This document shows, piece after piece, positions 24,445 to 35,757 of a DNA stretch of 64,000 nucleotides. This DNA comes from Paramecium octaurelia. Its lineage: Eukaryota > Ciliophora > Oligohymenophorea > Peniculida > Parameciidae. Within the stretch, counting starts at the first letter, position 1. The number at the start of each line of letters is the position of its first letter. The stretch covers positions 372,001 through 436,000 of the forward strand of contig CAJJDP010000013.1 of the NCBI GenBank assembly GCA_905182995.1. The letters run 5' to 3'. Below the pieces are notes generated by a model. That model did not search any database. It was not told the DNA's origin and saw only the letters and a list, made by a program, of their open reading frames with translations. The translations under genes and the position numbers were made by a program.

Positions 24445-26150
24445 TCATTTGATGATGCTCATGAATTGACTTTCTGTAATGAAATAACTTTAAACAACTT
24501 TATTGCCGAATTTTCTGTTGTTCATTAATACATTTACTTATTTAGCAGCTTCCCATTATTTGAATACAACAATAACATTTCCTTCATTCTTTTTATCAAC
24601 CCATACCATCTCAACTTCACCATACTTTTTGCATTCATCTATTAATATAAAATCTAAAATACTCTCAACTTCTTCTTTTAGTTCTACAATGGCAGCTTGA
24701 TTAGAGATTTCCAAATCAGTCCACATATTGGTTAATACAATGACTTTGGTGATGCATGGACAAGCCGGTGGATTGTGCTTAAGAGGCATCCAACCTGATA
24801 TACAACCTAAAGAGGGATTAGGAGATTATATAATATTTAGGATTCTTTGAACAGTTAAACCTAATTATGACATCAAAGGAGGTAAATTAATCTATCGATA
24901 ATATATAACTCACTTACATTATCAATTAAGTTGTCATCCATTAATTTTTTCATTAGTGTTATTCTCATTACAGGATTCTAAACTAAATCATCATCTAATT
25001 ATAAGTCCATGTAATTATTGGCCCCAGAAACCAACTACACTTTTATGGGTTTTCCATTTAATAAGAATTGTTAATTGTTAATGACTTCAATCATATTTCT
25101 AGCCGATTCAGCTTTTTCATATGTGACATAAAGAACTCCTGTCATTCTTCCTGATTCATCCTTAGGAATTTCGACTGTGTCTATAGTACCAAAGGGTACA
25201 AAGGCTTCTCTTATGTCTTCTTCATTAATTTTTTAGAGTTGTTCAGCCATCCCTGTAATTTGTACTCTTGCAGGACCATTCATATTCTGCAAGTCTTAGA
25301 TGGATTGCAGTTTATTTTATTTAATTTGCATATTCTTTTAATCTCTGGCAGCTCTATTTTTTTCAGCTTAACTCAATTATATTTTAACTGGAATTGTGCC
25401 TACTTGTTGACCATCCATAATGAACAATCTATCATTTAAAGCCAGAGCCATGGGAATGGATTCTTCTTAATAAAACTCGACATATGCTACGCCTCTAGAT
25501 CTACCTGATTTTTGATCTCTTATAATTCTGATATCTCTAATTTTGCCGCAATTGAACTATAAAAAGTAAATGATATATTTTACGGTTTGGAAAAATTAAT
25601 ATATGTGCTTTTCTTTTGCTTTCAATGGCAAACAATACATTAAAACAGTTAAATCCTATCTATGAGCCTCTTCTAGTTCTCTTTCTACTTCAACTATTTT
25701 CCTTTCCAGCTCTCTTATTTCTGCTTCCATAATTTCAATTTTCCTCTATTTAGCTATTTCCCTCTTCTTTTAGATATCATTAGTCATTAATATCTAAGTG
25801 GTAATTGTTTATTATTGTTATTCTCTCTCTTTTTCTCTATCCTTGTCTTTTTTGCTCTTTTTTTTCTTAGATGATTTTGATGCTGATCTTGATCTTCTAC
25901 TTCATTAAAAATAGGTTAATTACTTTTTCTTATCCTTTTTCTCTTCCTTCTTCTTTTTCTTTTTTTCTGCACTCTTGTCCCTTTCTCTCTCCTTTTCTCT
26001 TTCCTTATGACTCTCCCTATTATGCTTATCTTTATTTTTCTCATGTCCTCGATCCTTTTCTTTGTCATTCAACTTGGAATCGTGCTTATGACTTTGATGA
26101 TGTTCCTATTGTATGTATCGCTGAAATTGCTCAAAATCTAAATCGTCCAT
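24445..26150 (-). CDS. RBM39: RBM39/CAPER-type splicing factor
   Basis: Nuclear pre-mRNA splicing factor of the U2AF65-related CC1/RBM39 family; 541 residues with introns of 27, 27 and 26 nt. The N-terminus MDDLDFEQFQRYIQ is followed by a long K/E/R/H/D-rich, RS-like region. RRM1 (TVLMYCLPLKAKEKHIYQFF ... GRSRGVAYVEFY), RRM2 (VQITGMAEQLQKINEEDI ... GRMTGVLYVTYEKA) and a C-terminal UHM-like third RRM (VIVLTNMWTDLEISNQ ... NEGNVIVVFK) follow. Domain order and the degenerate RNP motifs of the last domain match RBM39 rather than U2AF. Its ATG is only 17 bp from the divergent USP ATG. Confidence 0.92.
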
Positions 26151-26167
26151 TTTATATTAATTAAATA

Positions 26168-27758
26168 ATGAGACAAAATATATTCACTAACAATCAAAGA
26201 CCACCCAGTACAACCAAGGATAAAATGTAATAGCAAGCCCTGCCCAATTATCCATTGCTACTTAATAAAACCTAATCGACACCCACTCAAGAGATCAAAA
26301 CATATTCTCCTTTTTCCACATACGGTTCATCCACCTTAAACACTCAATCACAATAAGTAAGGTCTCATTATTTATTCGAATAGACAAGCGCGATTGAATA
26401 CAACATGCAAAAACAATATCCCTCTTAAATCAATTAATAACAACAATTAAGTGTTATGACAACTTCCCTATAGACCACTCAAAAGACCACTTCAACAATT
26501 TCCTCTATGACTTAATCTCAACCAGAATAATATTAATAAAAATCAATGATTAATGTCAGCAAAGGCATATGTGGTTTAAGAAATATTGGCAATACCTGTT
26601 TCATGTAATTATATTTAATTACATTCAGGAATTCAGTTTTGCAATGCTTACTTAATGTTCCTGCTTTTAATGAACATTTTTTAAATGGTGACTACTTAAA
26701 AGACTTGAATTCCAAAAACAGCTCTGTTCCTAATGAGTACAGTAAATTAGTATCCACCATCAGAAACACTCCCAATTTTCAATCCATTGCTCCCTATGGA
26801 ATCAAATCAGCAGTTGGTAACTCCATTATAGTTAATCATTTTTTTAGAAATTGTGATGCCCTGTTTCAGAGGTTACGCATAGTAGGATGCCCAAGAATTT
26901 TTGGTAGGACTTTTAGATGGCTTAAGTCTTGGCTTAAACAGAGTCAAGAATAAACCAACCTATAAAGAAATGAATGACAATCTTAATGGAAGAACCCTAT
27001 AAGATTTAGTAAGACCAAAATTTATCATATTTTAGAGCAAAGAATGGTGGGATTACTCAAAAAGCAGAGAGAATAGTTTAGTCCTTGACTATTTCTAAGG
27101 ACAGTTATTGCATACCATTAAATGTAGTGTTTGTAGCAACAGTTCATTTGCATTCGACACTTTCTAAGATACTTCGTTAGCATTCACAAGAGCATTTAAG
27201 ATGTTGGAAGACATGGATTTAGATAGGCTATTAGATAAGTATGTAATCGAAGAAACTATTGACGATTTCTATTGTTCGAAATGGTATTTAATTTATCGTT
27301 ATTGTTTGTTGAAGCAAAAAGCATTAAAAAGTAAAACGCAAATTTACAATTTGGAGATTGCCTCATATTTTAATGTTTCATATCAAAAGATTTGATTACA
27401 GAAGATTTTCCAGTGACAAATTAAATCATAGAGTCAAATTTCCATTGGAATTAGACATGACTAAATTCATCTAGGATTCACGTAAGAGATTCTTAATTTT
27501 AGTCGACTAGTCTACCAAAAACTGTTAATACTCCTTATGTGGAATAGTAAATCATAGTGGAACTTTGTATGGAGGACACTACACTGCGTAATTATTATTA
27601 TATATTCATAAAGTGATAGCAAGAATCCATACAATTAGAAATGGTATCGCTATAATGATTCTGATGTTAGAGAGATTGATATAAAACAATAAAGATATGA
27701 TACCGATGGTAGTAGCAGCCCATATATATTGTTTTATGCAAGAAAATCACTATATTGA
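26168..27758 (+). CDS. Ubiquitin-specific protease (USP2/USP21-like)
   Basis: Cysteine deubiquitinase, about 474 residues with roughly six introns (21-32 nt; total exon length divisible by three). After a Q/S/T-rich N-terminal tail of about 130 residues, the Cys box reads [20 protein letters not shown] (catalytic Cys in NTCFMN). Next come CFRGYAQQDAQEFLVGLLDG, two CxxC zinc pairs (CSVC and CSKC), and HILMFHIKRFDYRRFSS. The His box is NHSGTLYGGHYTA, ending with WYRYNDSDVREID. All catalytic parts are present. It is compact, like USP2/USP21. Start 26168 leaves 17 bp to the divergent RBM39 ATG; the frame is open throughout. Confidence 0.93.
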
Positions 27759-27792
27759 TTAATGTAATTGTAATGCTATTTTTGTAATATAT

Positions 27793-28068
27793 TCATATCA
27801 TAATTATTATAAAACCCATCTAATACATTGACTTAATTATTGTTAATTGCATCTCTTATAATTTCTATTGGAATTATTAATATTAATAGATAGTGTGAAT
27901 TTTCAATAATAATTACGAATTCATTTCCTTGCATTCAACAAAATGTGGTATATAAAAGTATGCATGATTTTGACATACAACACAAGAACATTCAGGATCT
28001 ATTGGAACCTATTAAGCGTATTGAATATATTACATCTCTTCAATACCTGAAGTTATAGCAAAGTTCAT
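27793..28068 (-). CDS. Small Cys-containing hypothetical protein
   Basis: Intronless frame of 91 residues: MNFAITSGIEEMQYIQYAQQ at the start, a central DPECSCVVCQNHAYFYIP, then a Q-rich tail. The Cys/His spacing could bind a metal, but the motif matches no family I know. It is convergent with the USP gene (34 bp between stops). It is short and could be fortuitous; the compact Cys motif is the only positive sign. Confidence 0.35.
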
Positions 28069-28382
28069 TATATTATTTTTGTTCCCCTCTAATTCATATA
28101 AATTTTATTGTATCTCCAGAAAGACATAGAAGTTCAGTTTTGTTTGCTTCTAATTGTTGGAAATTTATGTGGTGACAAATATAAAGTAAATTTAGGGTTG
28201 AAACAAAATTTATAAAGTGTAAAGTTTTTAAGACGATTTTAAAATTATGTATAAAATTATTTATTTAACAATAATAATATTATTTAGAATCAATACTCCT
28301 TTGTTCTTTTATAAGTAGTAGTTTAAAAACTTTAAAATTACTTAATTTAATTTTAATCGTTTCATTTTAATATACAAAACTA
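28069..28382. other. AT-rich intergenic, no gene seen
   Basis: A 314-bp spacer between the small ORF and the inverted-repeat arm. No frame, hairpin or repeat stands out. Confidence 0.5.
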
Positions 28383-28414
28383 TAAAATAATAATAAAATG
28401 AATTTAAGAAATGT

Positions 28415-28618
28415 AAAAAAAGTGAATTGAGGTAGAGCGCCGTGAGTGAATTTTTATAATAATTTACTTAAGTGTTTTAGACACTAGGGTAATTTTAATT
28501 TTTTTGTATATTGTCTTGGCTAGAGTCCATGCTGCCGCTTTCCTTTTTTCTCTAGTCTGTATATCTTTGTTTTCGATAAATGAATATGTTATGAAGTAAC
28601 TCACTAGCATGACCTCAA
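28415..28618 (-). ncRNA. vtRNA: Vault RNA-like small RNA, copy B
   Basis: Minus-strand copy, about 204 nt, terminating in a T7 run (28415-28421 on +). Its closing stem is perfect: TTGAGGT with ACCTCAA, where copy A has a G-U wobble. The inner stem extends to six pairs, GTGAGT with ACTCAC, where copy A has A-A at the last position. Immediately 3' of the inner stem's first strand comes TACTTC, and after its second strand GGCGCTCTA, as in copy A. The differences between copies A and B therefore fall so as to keep or improve pairing, which argues for a selected RNA structure. Confidence 0.7.
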
Positions 28619-28638
28619 AACATTATTGCTCCAATTGC

Positions 28639-28676
28639 ATATAAGTTTGCTTAAATGTTTCTATTCATTTATGGGA
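28639..28676 (-). promoter_or_regulatory. External pol III-type promoter (TCCCATAA + TATA-like)
   Basis: On the minus strand TCCCATAA occupies 28676-28669 and TTATAT 28644-28639. The box ends 21 positions before the first base of the RNA closing stem (28618), the same distance as in the other two copies. Confidence 0.62.
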
Positions 28677-28996
28677 TTTAAAAAGAGAACAAAATTTAAA
28701 TGTTCTATTTATTTTTTATAATTCTATTATTTATAATACTTTCTAATTATAATTCAAATATTCATAGTATAATTTAGATAGAATCAAAAATATTTTAGTA
28801 TCCTGTTTTCATAGATTTTTAAATTAATCGGAACAGTTTTTTTTTTGTTTTCATTCTAATCAAATAAACAATTCTATTTTCTATTGTATTTTAGTCCATT
28901 TTAGTTTATGCATCATTTAATTCCATTACACCTTCATATTTTATATTTCGCCAATTTTTATTTATTATAATATATATAGTCGTTAAAATAACAACG

Positions 28997-30292
28997 ATGA
29001 AATCTGTGAATATTTTGAAAATGCTAGAAGCAAACAAAGAAAATAGAAACTTTTAATTTGTTTAAAATAGATAAACCAGAGTTTAATCTACTCTGTATAT
29101 TAAAGATGAGCTATCTCAACAAAATGTTAAACCTAGAGTTATTCGAGTCTCAAAATGGAATAAACCTCAAGTTGCAAGAGACAATGGAAAAAGAGAGGAT
29201 CAAAGACATATTAGTTACGAAATGCCTAGACAAAAAACCGACCAATATTAGCATATATAGAGAACTTTAAAAAATAGAAGTTTAACCAACATCTAGATTT
29301 CTATCATCAATTAAGCCCAGAATAATAGCAATGTTAATGCTTCTATATCATTGCCAAATAGCAACAAATGTAAAGTGTATTCATTATTTCTAGATTTAGT
29401 TACAAAAGGATTAGACAAATTCACATCAACAGAAAATTATGGTAATCCATAATTAGTTAAGATATACAAATAAGATATATTTCATTATCTAGAAGAACTT
29501 AATCAAAAGTAGTAACAACAATAGTAAAATGCTATCTCATATAATGCATTTTATTCATAAAGTTAAATAACTCTCAAAATGAGAAATGTTCTAATTAATT
29601 GGCTTTTTGAAGTTCATCATAAATTAAAGTTACAATTGGAAACCCTTCTGCTCACTGTATGGCTCATAGACAAGTATTTAGAAATATTTAAATAAGATTT
29701 ATTGAAACGCATTTAGTTTAAAAAAACAGATTTCAGCTTTTTGGAATAGCTTGCTTATTTATTGCATCAAAATATCAAGAAGTTTATGGTGTTCCTAAAA
29801 GTGGTTAACTATCTAAGTTGTGCGATGAAGTTTATAGCAAAGAAGATATTTTGAAGGCAGAAGGTTAGATTCTTTAAAATATCAATTTTAATCTATCCTT
29901 CATATCCCCACTTAGAATATTTGAACATATTGTTGAAGTAGATGATTAAATTAGGTTGATTATATAAATTTAATTAGTTGATATCTGATATAGTTGGCTT
30001 CATTTAGTTATGGATTTGCAAATGGAGACCCATTCTTAATAGTAGGCACTATTTTAAATATTGTTGGAAAAATCTCGAACAAAAAGATTGATTCTTCAAT
30101 TTTAAAGGTAAAATCATAACTTTTAGCTATTAGGTTGATTCTAATCAAATTAGCAAATTAACAAAGGAGTTAACTTAAACTTGGTTTTTGGATGAAATTA
30201 GTTAACCATTTCCATCCCTTATTAAAAAGTATTAACTTTCTCACTACAATCATGCTTCAACAATTAATTTTAGTTAAGATCTATTTTTGTGA
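28997..30292 (+). CDS. Cyclin, second gene
   Basis: A second cyclin, distinct from the one at 23.2 kb; about 409 residues. The cyclin box reads MRNVLINWLFEVHHKL, LLLTVWLIDKFIETHL, then FQLFGIACLFIASKYQEVYG, and KAEGQILQNINFNLSFISPL. A 23-nt intron restores LIDKFIETH. Downstream, a 17-nt intron (29977-29993) and a 26-nt intron (30108-30133) give a consistent total length, but the 17-nt one is unusually short and begins GTT, so this junction is uncertain. The C-terminus is polar (KELTQTWFLDEI ... NFSQDLFL). The N-terminal 170 residues are basic and N/S/T-rich with no recognised motif. Confidence 0.88.
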
Positions 30293-30371
30293 TTTGAGAA
30301 TAATATGTTATAGTTACTAATTATTACTTTTCAGAAATAATAATATAATTATTAATATATATTAATACATT

Positions 30372-32029
30372 ATGAAACGACCAAAAAGTGCATAAGCCTA
30401 AAAGCTGTCTGCCAGGAACAAAGAAGAAATTTTAGAACAGAAACTATCACCTAATAGGCCTTCAGATTAAAAATAATCTTTAACCAAAACTATAAAACTA
30501 AAAGTATAGATAGTTTATGTTATGCAATATTAAATAGGTTTAACAAAATAACAATGATATCGGTGATGATAATCAAATGACAAGATCAGATCTCTTTACC
30601 AGAAAAAAATCCGACCATTTTACTTTGTTTACTTCCTTTTAACACAAGATCAAATTATAATAAAATGAAATTGACATCCTCAAATAACAAGTTTAACTCT
30701 AGTAGAGATTGGCTGAAAATATACCTAAAGATTTTTAACTTCAAATTCAACATTATGAGGAAGAAATTAATCGTTTGAGATCATTTCTCGAGGAAGCCTT
30801 GCCAAGAGGATCTGAACCAAAGAAAAATTAGATTATTAGTTATTTATCTAAAATCTAGGAGTAGAAGGGCGAGATTAATAAACTAAAGTTATTAAATGAT
30901 AATTTACAGAGAGAGCTCGAAAAACTCTAGATTATTGGAAAGAAATAATAAGAATAATTGATGAAAGGCAATTAGCTATCGTCCTATAGAAAATAGATTA
31001 ATCAGAATGAAAATCAAAACGATGACATTAAGACAATCTAATAATAATTTAATTAACAGCTATAAGAGAAAGATAAAAAATTATTAGAATTAACCAAAGT
31101 TCAATAACAAAACTAAATTAAGTTGAATTCTTATTTCTAAAATATCGAATAACTGAATTCCCAATTATAAGCAAAATAGAATGTTATGTAATAATTAGTA
31201 ATAATCAAGTAAACTTATAGAAGCTGAAAATTAGAAATTAAAGGAAGAATCAAAATACATAGAAGACCAACTACAGGAACAATAAGAAAATATAAATGAA
31301 CTGATATAAGAGAAGCAATCACTTGAATAGAATTTACAACAAATCGAGTAGGAGTTAAAAACTAAAAATGAGAAAGACAAAAAAAATGTTAAGATACTAT
31401 CGATTATAAAATCAGCCTCTATATTTGATTATCACTAATCTCCAAAAAAGGTTGAAATAGTATAAAAGTATTAATTTACATAATTTAGAATTGACAAGCC
31501 TAAAAAAGAATTGCAAATTTTTACTCTTAAAAATGAATAGGTAATTTTTAAAAGAGAAATAAAAAGACTCGACTTTGGGTGTTAGTGTGAACTTATTATA
31601 AAAGATGAAAAAATTGAAACAAAATCAAAAGATTAGCTTGAAAATTAAGATTTTATTGTAGATCATAAATAATAAAGCCAAAACTCATCATTTCAAGAAT
31701 AAAATATTATAATAAAAAATGATAATGCTCATGTCAACTAAGAAAACATACAAAAATAAACTAATAATAATAAAGTTGAATTAGAAATAATTGAAGAAAT
31801 TGTTTAAGATTATTTATCTTCATTCCTAACCAATATTCAAAGTTATCATTAACCTAGTTAAAATAGTTAAGTGAAATTTTAAAATCAAGACGAGTTAGCA
31901 ATATCATAAAATATTTCTAATTAGTACTTACATGATTTCGTAATGAACTTTTCAACAGAAGTAATTTCAGTTATTGAAACAGAAGTAGAAAATTATTTAT
32001 AAGGCTTCATAGAAAAGTAAAAACTATGA
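30372..32029 (+). CDS. Long coiled-coil protein, frame continues past TGA
   Basis: Function not recognised; 533 residues with introns of 34 and 22 nt. From about residue 75 the sequence is mostly coiled coil (EEEINRLRSFLEEALPR, NLQRELEKLQIIGKKQQ, LIEAENQKLKEESKYIED). A lysine-rich middle and an acidic C-terminal part follow (VNQENIQKQTNNNKVELEI). The frame meets TGA at 32027. It then stays open for another 144 codons to TGA 32462, with protein-like sequence (SISKKDFINSFFIYQYY) that could be a C-terminal domain. I could not find a normal-size intron that removes the TGA in frame. The annotated end is therefore the first TGA. Confidence 0.7.
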
Positions 32030-32464
32030 TAAAATGTTAATGAAGTATAATATTAAACAATATTAATTATTATTCATCAATGTGTCTTCCTTAATAGCAT
32101 TTATTCTATATCTAAAAAAGATTTCATTAATTCATTCTTCATCTATTAATATTATCCTAATCCTGATAAAATTTATGAAGAATTTAATTCAATCTACTAA
32201 AATTCATCTTTTCTTTCTTATAAATCTTTTACAGCTTTTGTTTTAGTGTTAACAAAGTTGAAATAATCTGTATTTAATGTTGATTACGGATTTTATAATG
32301 ATTTATTACTGTTTTTGCAAATCAGTTCATAATCAGGAACTAACTCATTAATCTAAAACTTAGAGCAACTAAATGTTTTTTTTTGTTAAGATAATTTTTG
32401 TGTAGATGATTTCGCTACGGACACTTTCATAACTGATTAAGGTTTGGAAATTTTTTTGTTTTGA

Positions 32465-33093
32465 ATTCTGTTACTTTAAATTAGTTATAGCTCCTTCTCT
32501 TTTTTTACTCTATCAATAATTTGTTAACGCGTCAAAAACATTTTCGTATTTGAAGGTTTATTTGTTAATAGGAGTTAGAATTAAGTGAGGGAATTCATTT
32601 TAACGGATTTAAACTAAGCTATATTAATTTATTTATTTATTCAATATTCTGTGTAAGCCATCCTCAAATAGAATCAATCAACTTTTGTGTATTAATATAT
32701 TCCACCATTGGTAATATAAGCACTTTGCCGTAAATACATAATATTGTTTCATAGTTTATTTGATATATACATATAGATAAGTTCATTTATATATTAGAAT
32801 ATATTTTTCAATTGATATATAAGTAAATGGTAATAATTAAAAAGAAATCAATAAATTAACTTATGTTTGTGATTTGAATAGGGGACATTGCCAAATTTTT
32901 TAAAGCACTATATACTTTTATTGGAAATATTAATAAATAAAGCAATGAAATATAGAATTTGGAATTGTTTACAATCAATTTATAGTTTAAAATTTGATCT
33001 CTGTAACATCCTTTAGACTTTTGTATTTTATAAAACTAATAAAAATAAGTTTTTTCTTCAAATAAACAATAAATAAAAGTATTAATATATTGC
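32465..33093. other. 629-bp intergenic region, nothing recognised
   Basis: Very AT-rich, with several ATATAT stretches. No TGA-delimited frame looks like protein, and I found no tRNA, snRNA or vault RNA-like motifs. It is one of the longer gaps in an otherwise tightly packed window and presumably contains the promoter of the secreted repeat protein. Confidence 0.5.
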
Positions 33094-34972
33094 ATGAAAC
33101 GAGTAATAATATTAATAGGGTTCATCTGTTTGTTTTTTTGTAATGCAAATGAAGATGACGATTTGCTACTAGGATTAGAAATCATGAAAGAAGAGGATGC
33201 CATAAATATAAAGTTTAAACCTCAAATTTTTGCAGAAAATAAACTATATACAAAATCTCAATAAGAAATCAAGGGTGATAAAGAAAAAGAATCAAAATCA
33301 GAGAAGGGTGAGGATTCAAATTCCAATGAAAAATCGAGTTAAAAGGGGGGTAAAAGTGATGAAGAAGAATAATAATAACGAGATGAATAAAAAAGTAAAA
33401 GTTCAAAGAGTGACGATGGAGACTAGAATGATAATTCAAAAGGAACTAAAGATGAGGAGAAATCTTAAAATGAAAATAAAAGCAAAAAATAAAACAATCA
33501 TATGTCTTAAGATGATAATGAAACAGAAAACGAATCCAAAAAAAACAAAAATTCTAATAAAAATAATTCGGAGGATAATGAAACAGAAAATGAATCCAAA
33601 AAAAACAAAAATTCTAATAAAAACAATTCTGAGGATAATGAAACAGAAAATGAATCCAAAAAAAACAAAAATTCTAATAAAAACAATTCTGAGGATAATG
33701 AAACAGAAAATGAATCCAAAAAAAACAAAAATTCTAATAAAAACAATTCTGAGGATAATGAAACAGAAAATGAATCCAAAAAAAACAAAAATTCTAATAA
33801 AAACAATTCTGAGGATAATGAAACAGAAAATGAATCCAAAAAAAACAAAAATTCTAATAAAAACAATTCTGAGGATAATGAAACAGAAAATGAATCCAAA
33901 AAAAACAAAAATTCTAATAAAAACAATTCTGAGGATAATGAAACAGAAAATGAATCCAAAAAAAACAAAAATTCTAATAAAAACAATTCTGAGGATAATG
34001 AAACAGAAAATGAATCCAAAAAAAACAAAAATTCTAATAAAAACAATTCTGAGGATAATGAAACAGAAAATGAATCCAAAAAAAACAAAAATTCTAATAA
34101 AAACAATTCTGAGGATAATGAAACAGAAAATGAATCCAAAAAAAACAAAAATTCTAATAAAAACAATTCTGAGGATAATGAAACAGAAAATGAATCCAAA
34201 AAAAACAAAAATTCTAATAAAAACAATTCTGAGGATAATGAAACAGAAAATGAATCCAAAAAAAACAAAAATTCTAATAAAAACAATTCTGAGGATAATG
34301 AAACAGAAAATGAATCCAAAAAAAACAAAAATTCTAATAAAAACAATTCTGAGGATAATGACGACGAAAATAAAGGAGAGGATAGCAATGTGGTTTATGA
34401 TAATCAAGACGGAGCAGGTGGAGAAGATGAATAATAATTTGAAGAAGTGAATTGGGATGAGGGCGGTGAAGATGGTGGTGAAGGAAATGAAAATTAGGAT
34501 GAACAATATCAAGATGAATCAGGTGAAAAAATAATAGAAAATTTGTCTGATGAAGACTTAGGAAGAGTTGTTCGAGAATTATTGAGAGGTGATGGATACA
34601 GGGGAGAATACTTGTTTGAAGATGATACAAAATCTACGAAGCCTAAGAAAGCTAATTTAGAATAAAGTGATTTAATCAATATTTTTAGATGTTGATGATG
34701 TTTGCTTCTATGCTTATGAAGAATGCAATTACTAAGGAAGAGCCATAAGACTTTGTGGTAGATTTCCCACTATTCCTCCTCAATTATCGAGAATGACTGT
34801 AAGATCAATATAGGTAAATATTCTTTAAATGTAGATTCCAAGACATACAAGGATAGAATTTTATTCTTCGCCTGATTTTAAGGGGGAAATGCAATCTTTT
34901 ATTGGATCAAATAGATGTCTTATTAATCCCTTCACAATAAATAATTTAAGTGGGGGAATATTTGCTTTTTGA
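33094..34972 (+). CDS. Secreted repeat protein with beta-gamma-crystallin-like C-terminus
   Basis: 611 residues with introns of 22 and 21 nt. A signal peptide is evident (MKRVIILIGFICLFFCNANE). It is followed by a charged N/K/E/S-rich region, about 14 copies of a 20-residue repeat (residues about 140-425), an acidic G/D/E stretch, and a C-terminal domain reached only by removing the 22-nt intron at about 34,666-34,687. That domain has two half-repeats of beta-gamma-crystallin type: CFYAYEECNYQGRAIRLCG with VRSIQIP, then IEFYSSPDFKGEMQSFIG. From memory, ciliate dense-core granule proteins of the Tetrahymena Grt/Igr class carry such C-terminal domains, so a trichocyst or other secretory-granule role is plausible but inferred. 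Confidence 0.8.
33513..34360 (+). repeat. 60-bp tandem repeat array, about 14 copies
   Basis: Twelve consecutive 60-bp units (33601-34320) are identical at every base. One upstream unit differs at about three positions, and partial units flank both ends. The unit is 20 codons long, so copy-number change keeps the frame. The opposite strand also happens to be open through the array, but it encodes only a low-complexity hydrophobic shadow. Confidence 0.97.
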
Positions 34973-35010
34973 AAAATATCAGTTGTGTTTTTATAATTAC
35001 TAGTTGATAC

Positions 35011-35757
35011 TCAATTTAAAGTATATTGATAAAATGATAAAGAGTCTGATTATAATTTATCTTATAGTTCTAAAAAGCATGGTTAAGGAACTAACTTCTC
35101 TTTAAGATCCCAATTAAACATCCAAATTTATGATTTACAGAATTACATATTTATTTTGTATTTGCTTGATTTAGCATTATCATTTTAATTGGTATAAAAC
35201 AATTGTCTGGTTATGAATTACACTTATTCCCTTCGTTCTCGATATAATTTCACTATTGGGTTGAACACAGAGCCTTTGAGACATTCATATTGTGCATTTT
35301 CTTAGCTCTCCAATTTGTTAAGTATATAATCATTCTTTTTGGGTTAACTTTGCCAGATCTCAACCCAACATTTCCACATAGTTTAAGGTGATAATTCATC
35401 AAAAATTGAGATCTCATCCTTTTCAAGTTGAATGTATTCAGTTTCTAAGGTATTAACCTTACAATATACTTATTAATTTGCCAGTTCCTTAATCAACAAT
35501 AAATTTCACTTTACCATCATCAGATTTTCTAGTGACTGTAAATAAAATTTAATTAGATTTAGTTATCCAAGTTAACGAGTATTCAACCGGAATTTGGACC
35601 TAAGACTCATTCTGTTATTCTGACAATCTTGAATCCGCTTCTGAAAGGATCTTGATTATTAAATTAAATAAACTTTTAACTATTGGACAGTCCATACTTC
35701 AATTTCACCTTTGCTAGGCCAAAAGAAATTTTTTTAAAATGACTGCTATTGACCCAT
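35011..35757 (-). CDS. Hypothetical protein with N-myristoylation-type start
   Basis: 232 residues with introns of 23 and 25 nt. The start MGQQQSFQKNFFWPSKGE has Gly2 and Ser6, fitting an N-myristoylation signal. The body looks like a compact folded protein (EIEVWTVQQLKILSEADS, SLTWITKSNQILFTVTRK, TEYIQLEKDEISIFDEL, KCWVEIWQSQPKKNDYI). It ends SFYQYTLN. No named domain recognised; the alternating hydrophobic pattern suggests beta structure. It is convergent with the crystallin-like gene (38 bp between stops). Confidence 0.72.

Larger units (their letters stand above)
28383..28751 (-). repeat. Right arm of the inverted repeat carrying an RNA gene
   Basis: Reverse-complement copy of 10418-10785, about 18 kb away. 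Both ends of the homology are sharp. The right arm contains the same promoter elements, RNA and T7 run, all on the minus strand. Confidence 0.92.

Noticed and set aside
33436-34512. Long minus-strand open frames through the repeat array
   Set aside because: They are mirror frames of a perfect 60-bp repeat, encode a monotonous I/F/V sequence, and conflict with the plus-strand gene that has a signal peptide and a recognisable C-terminal domain.
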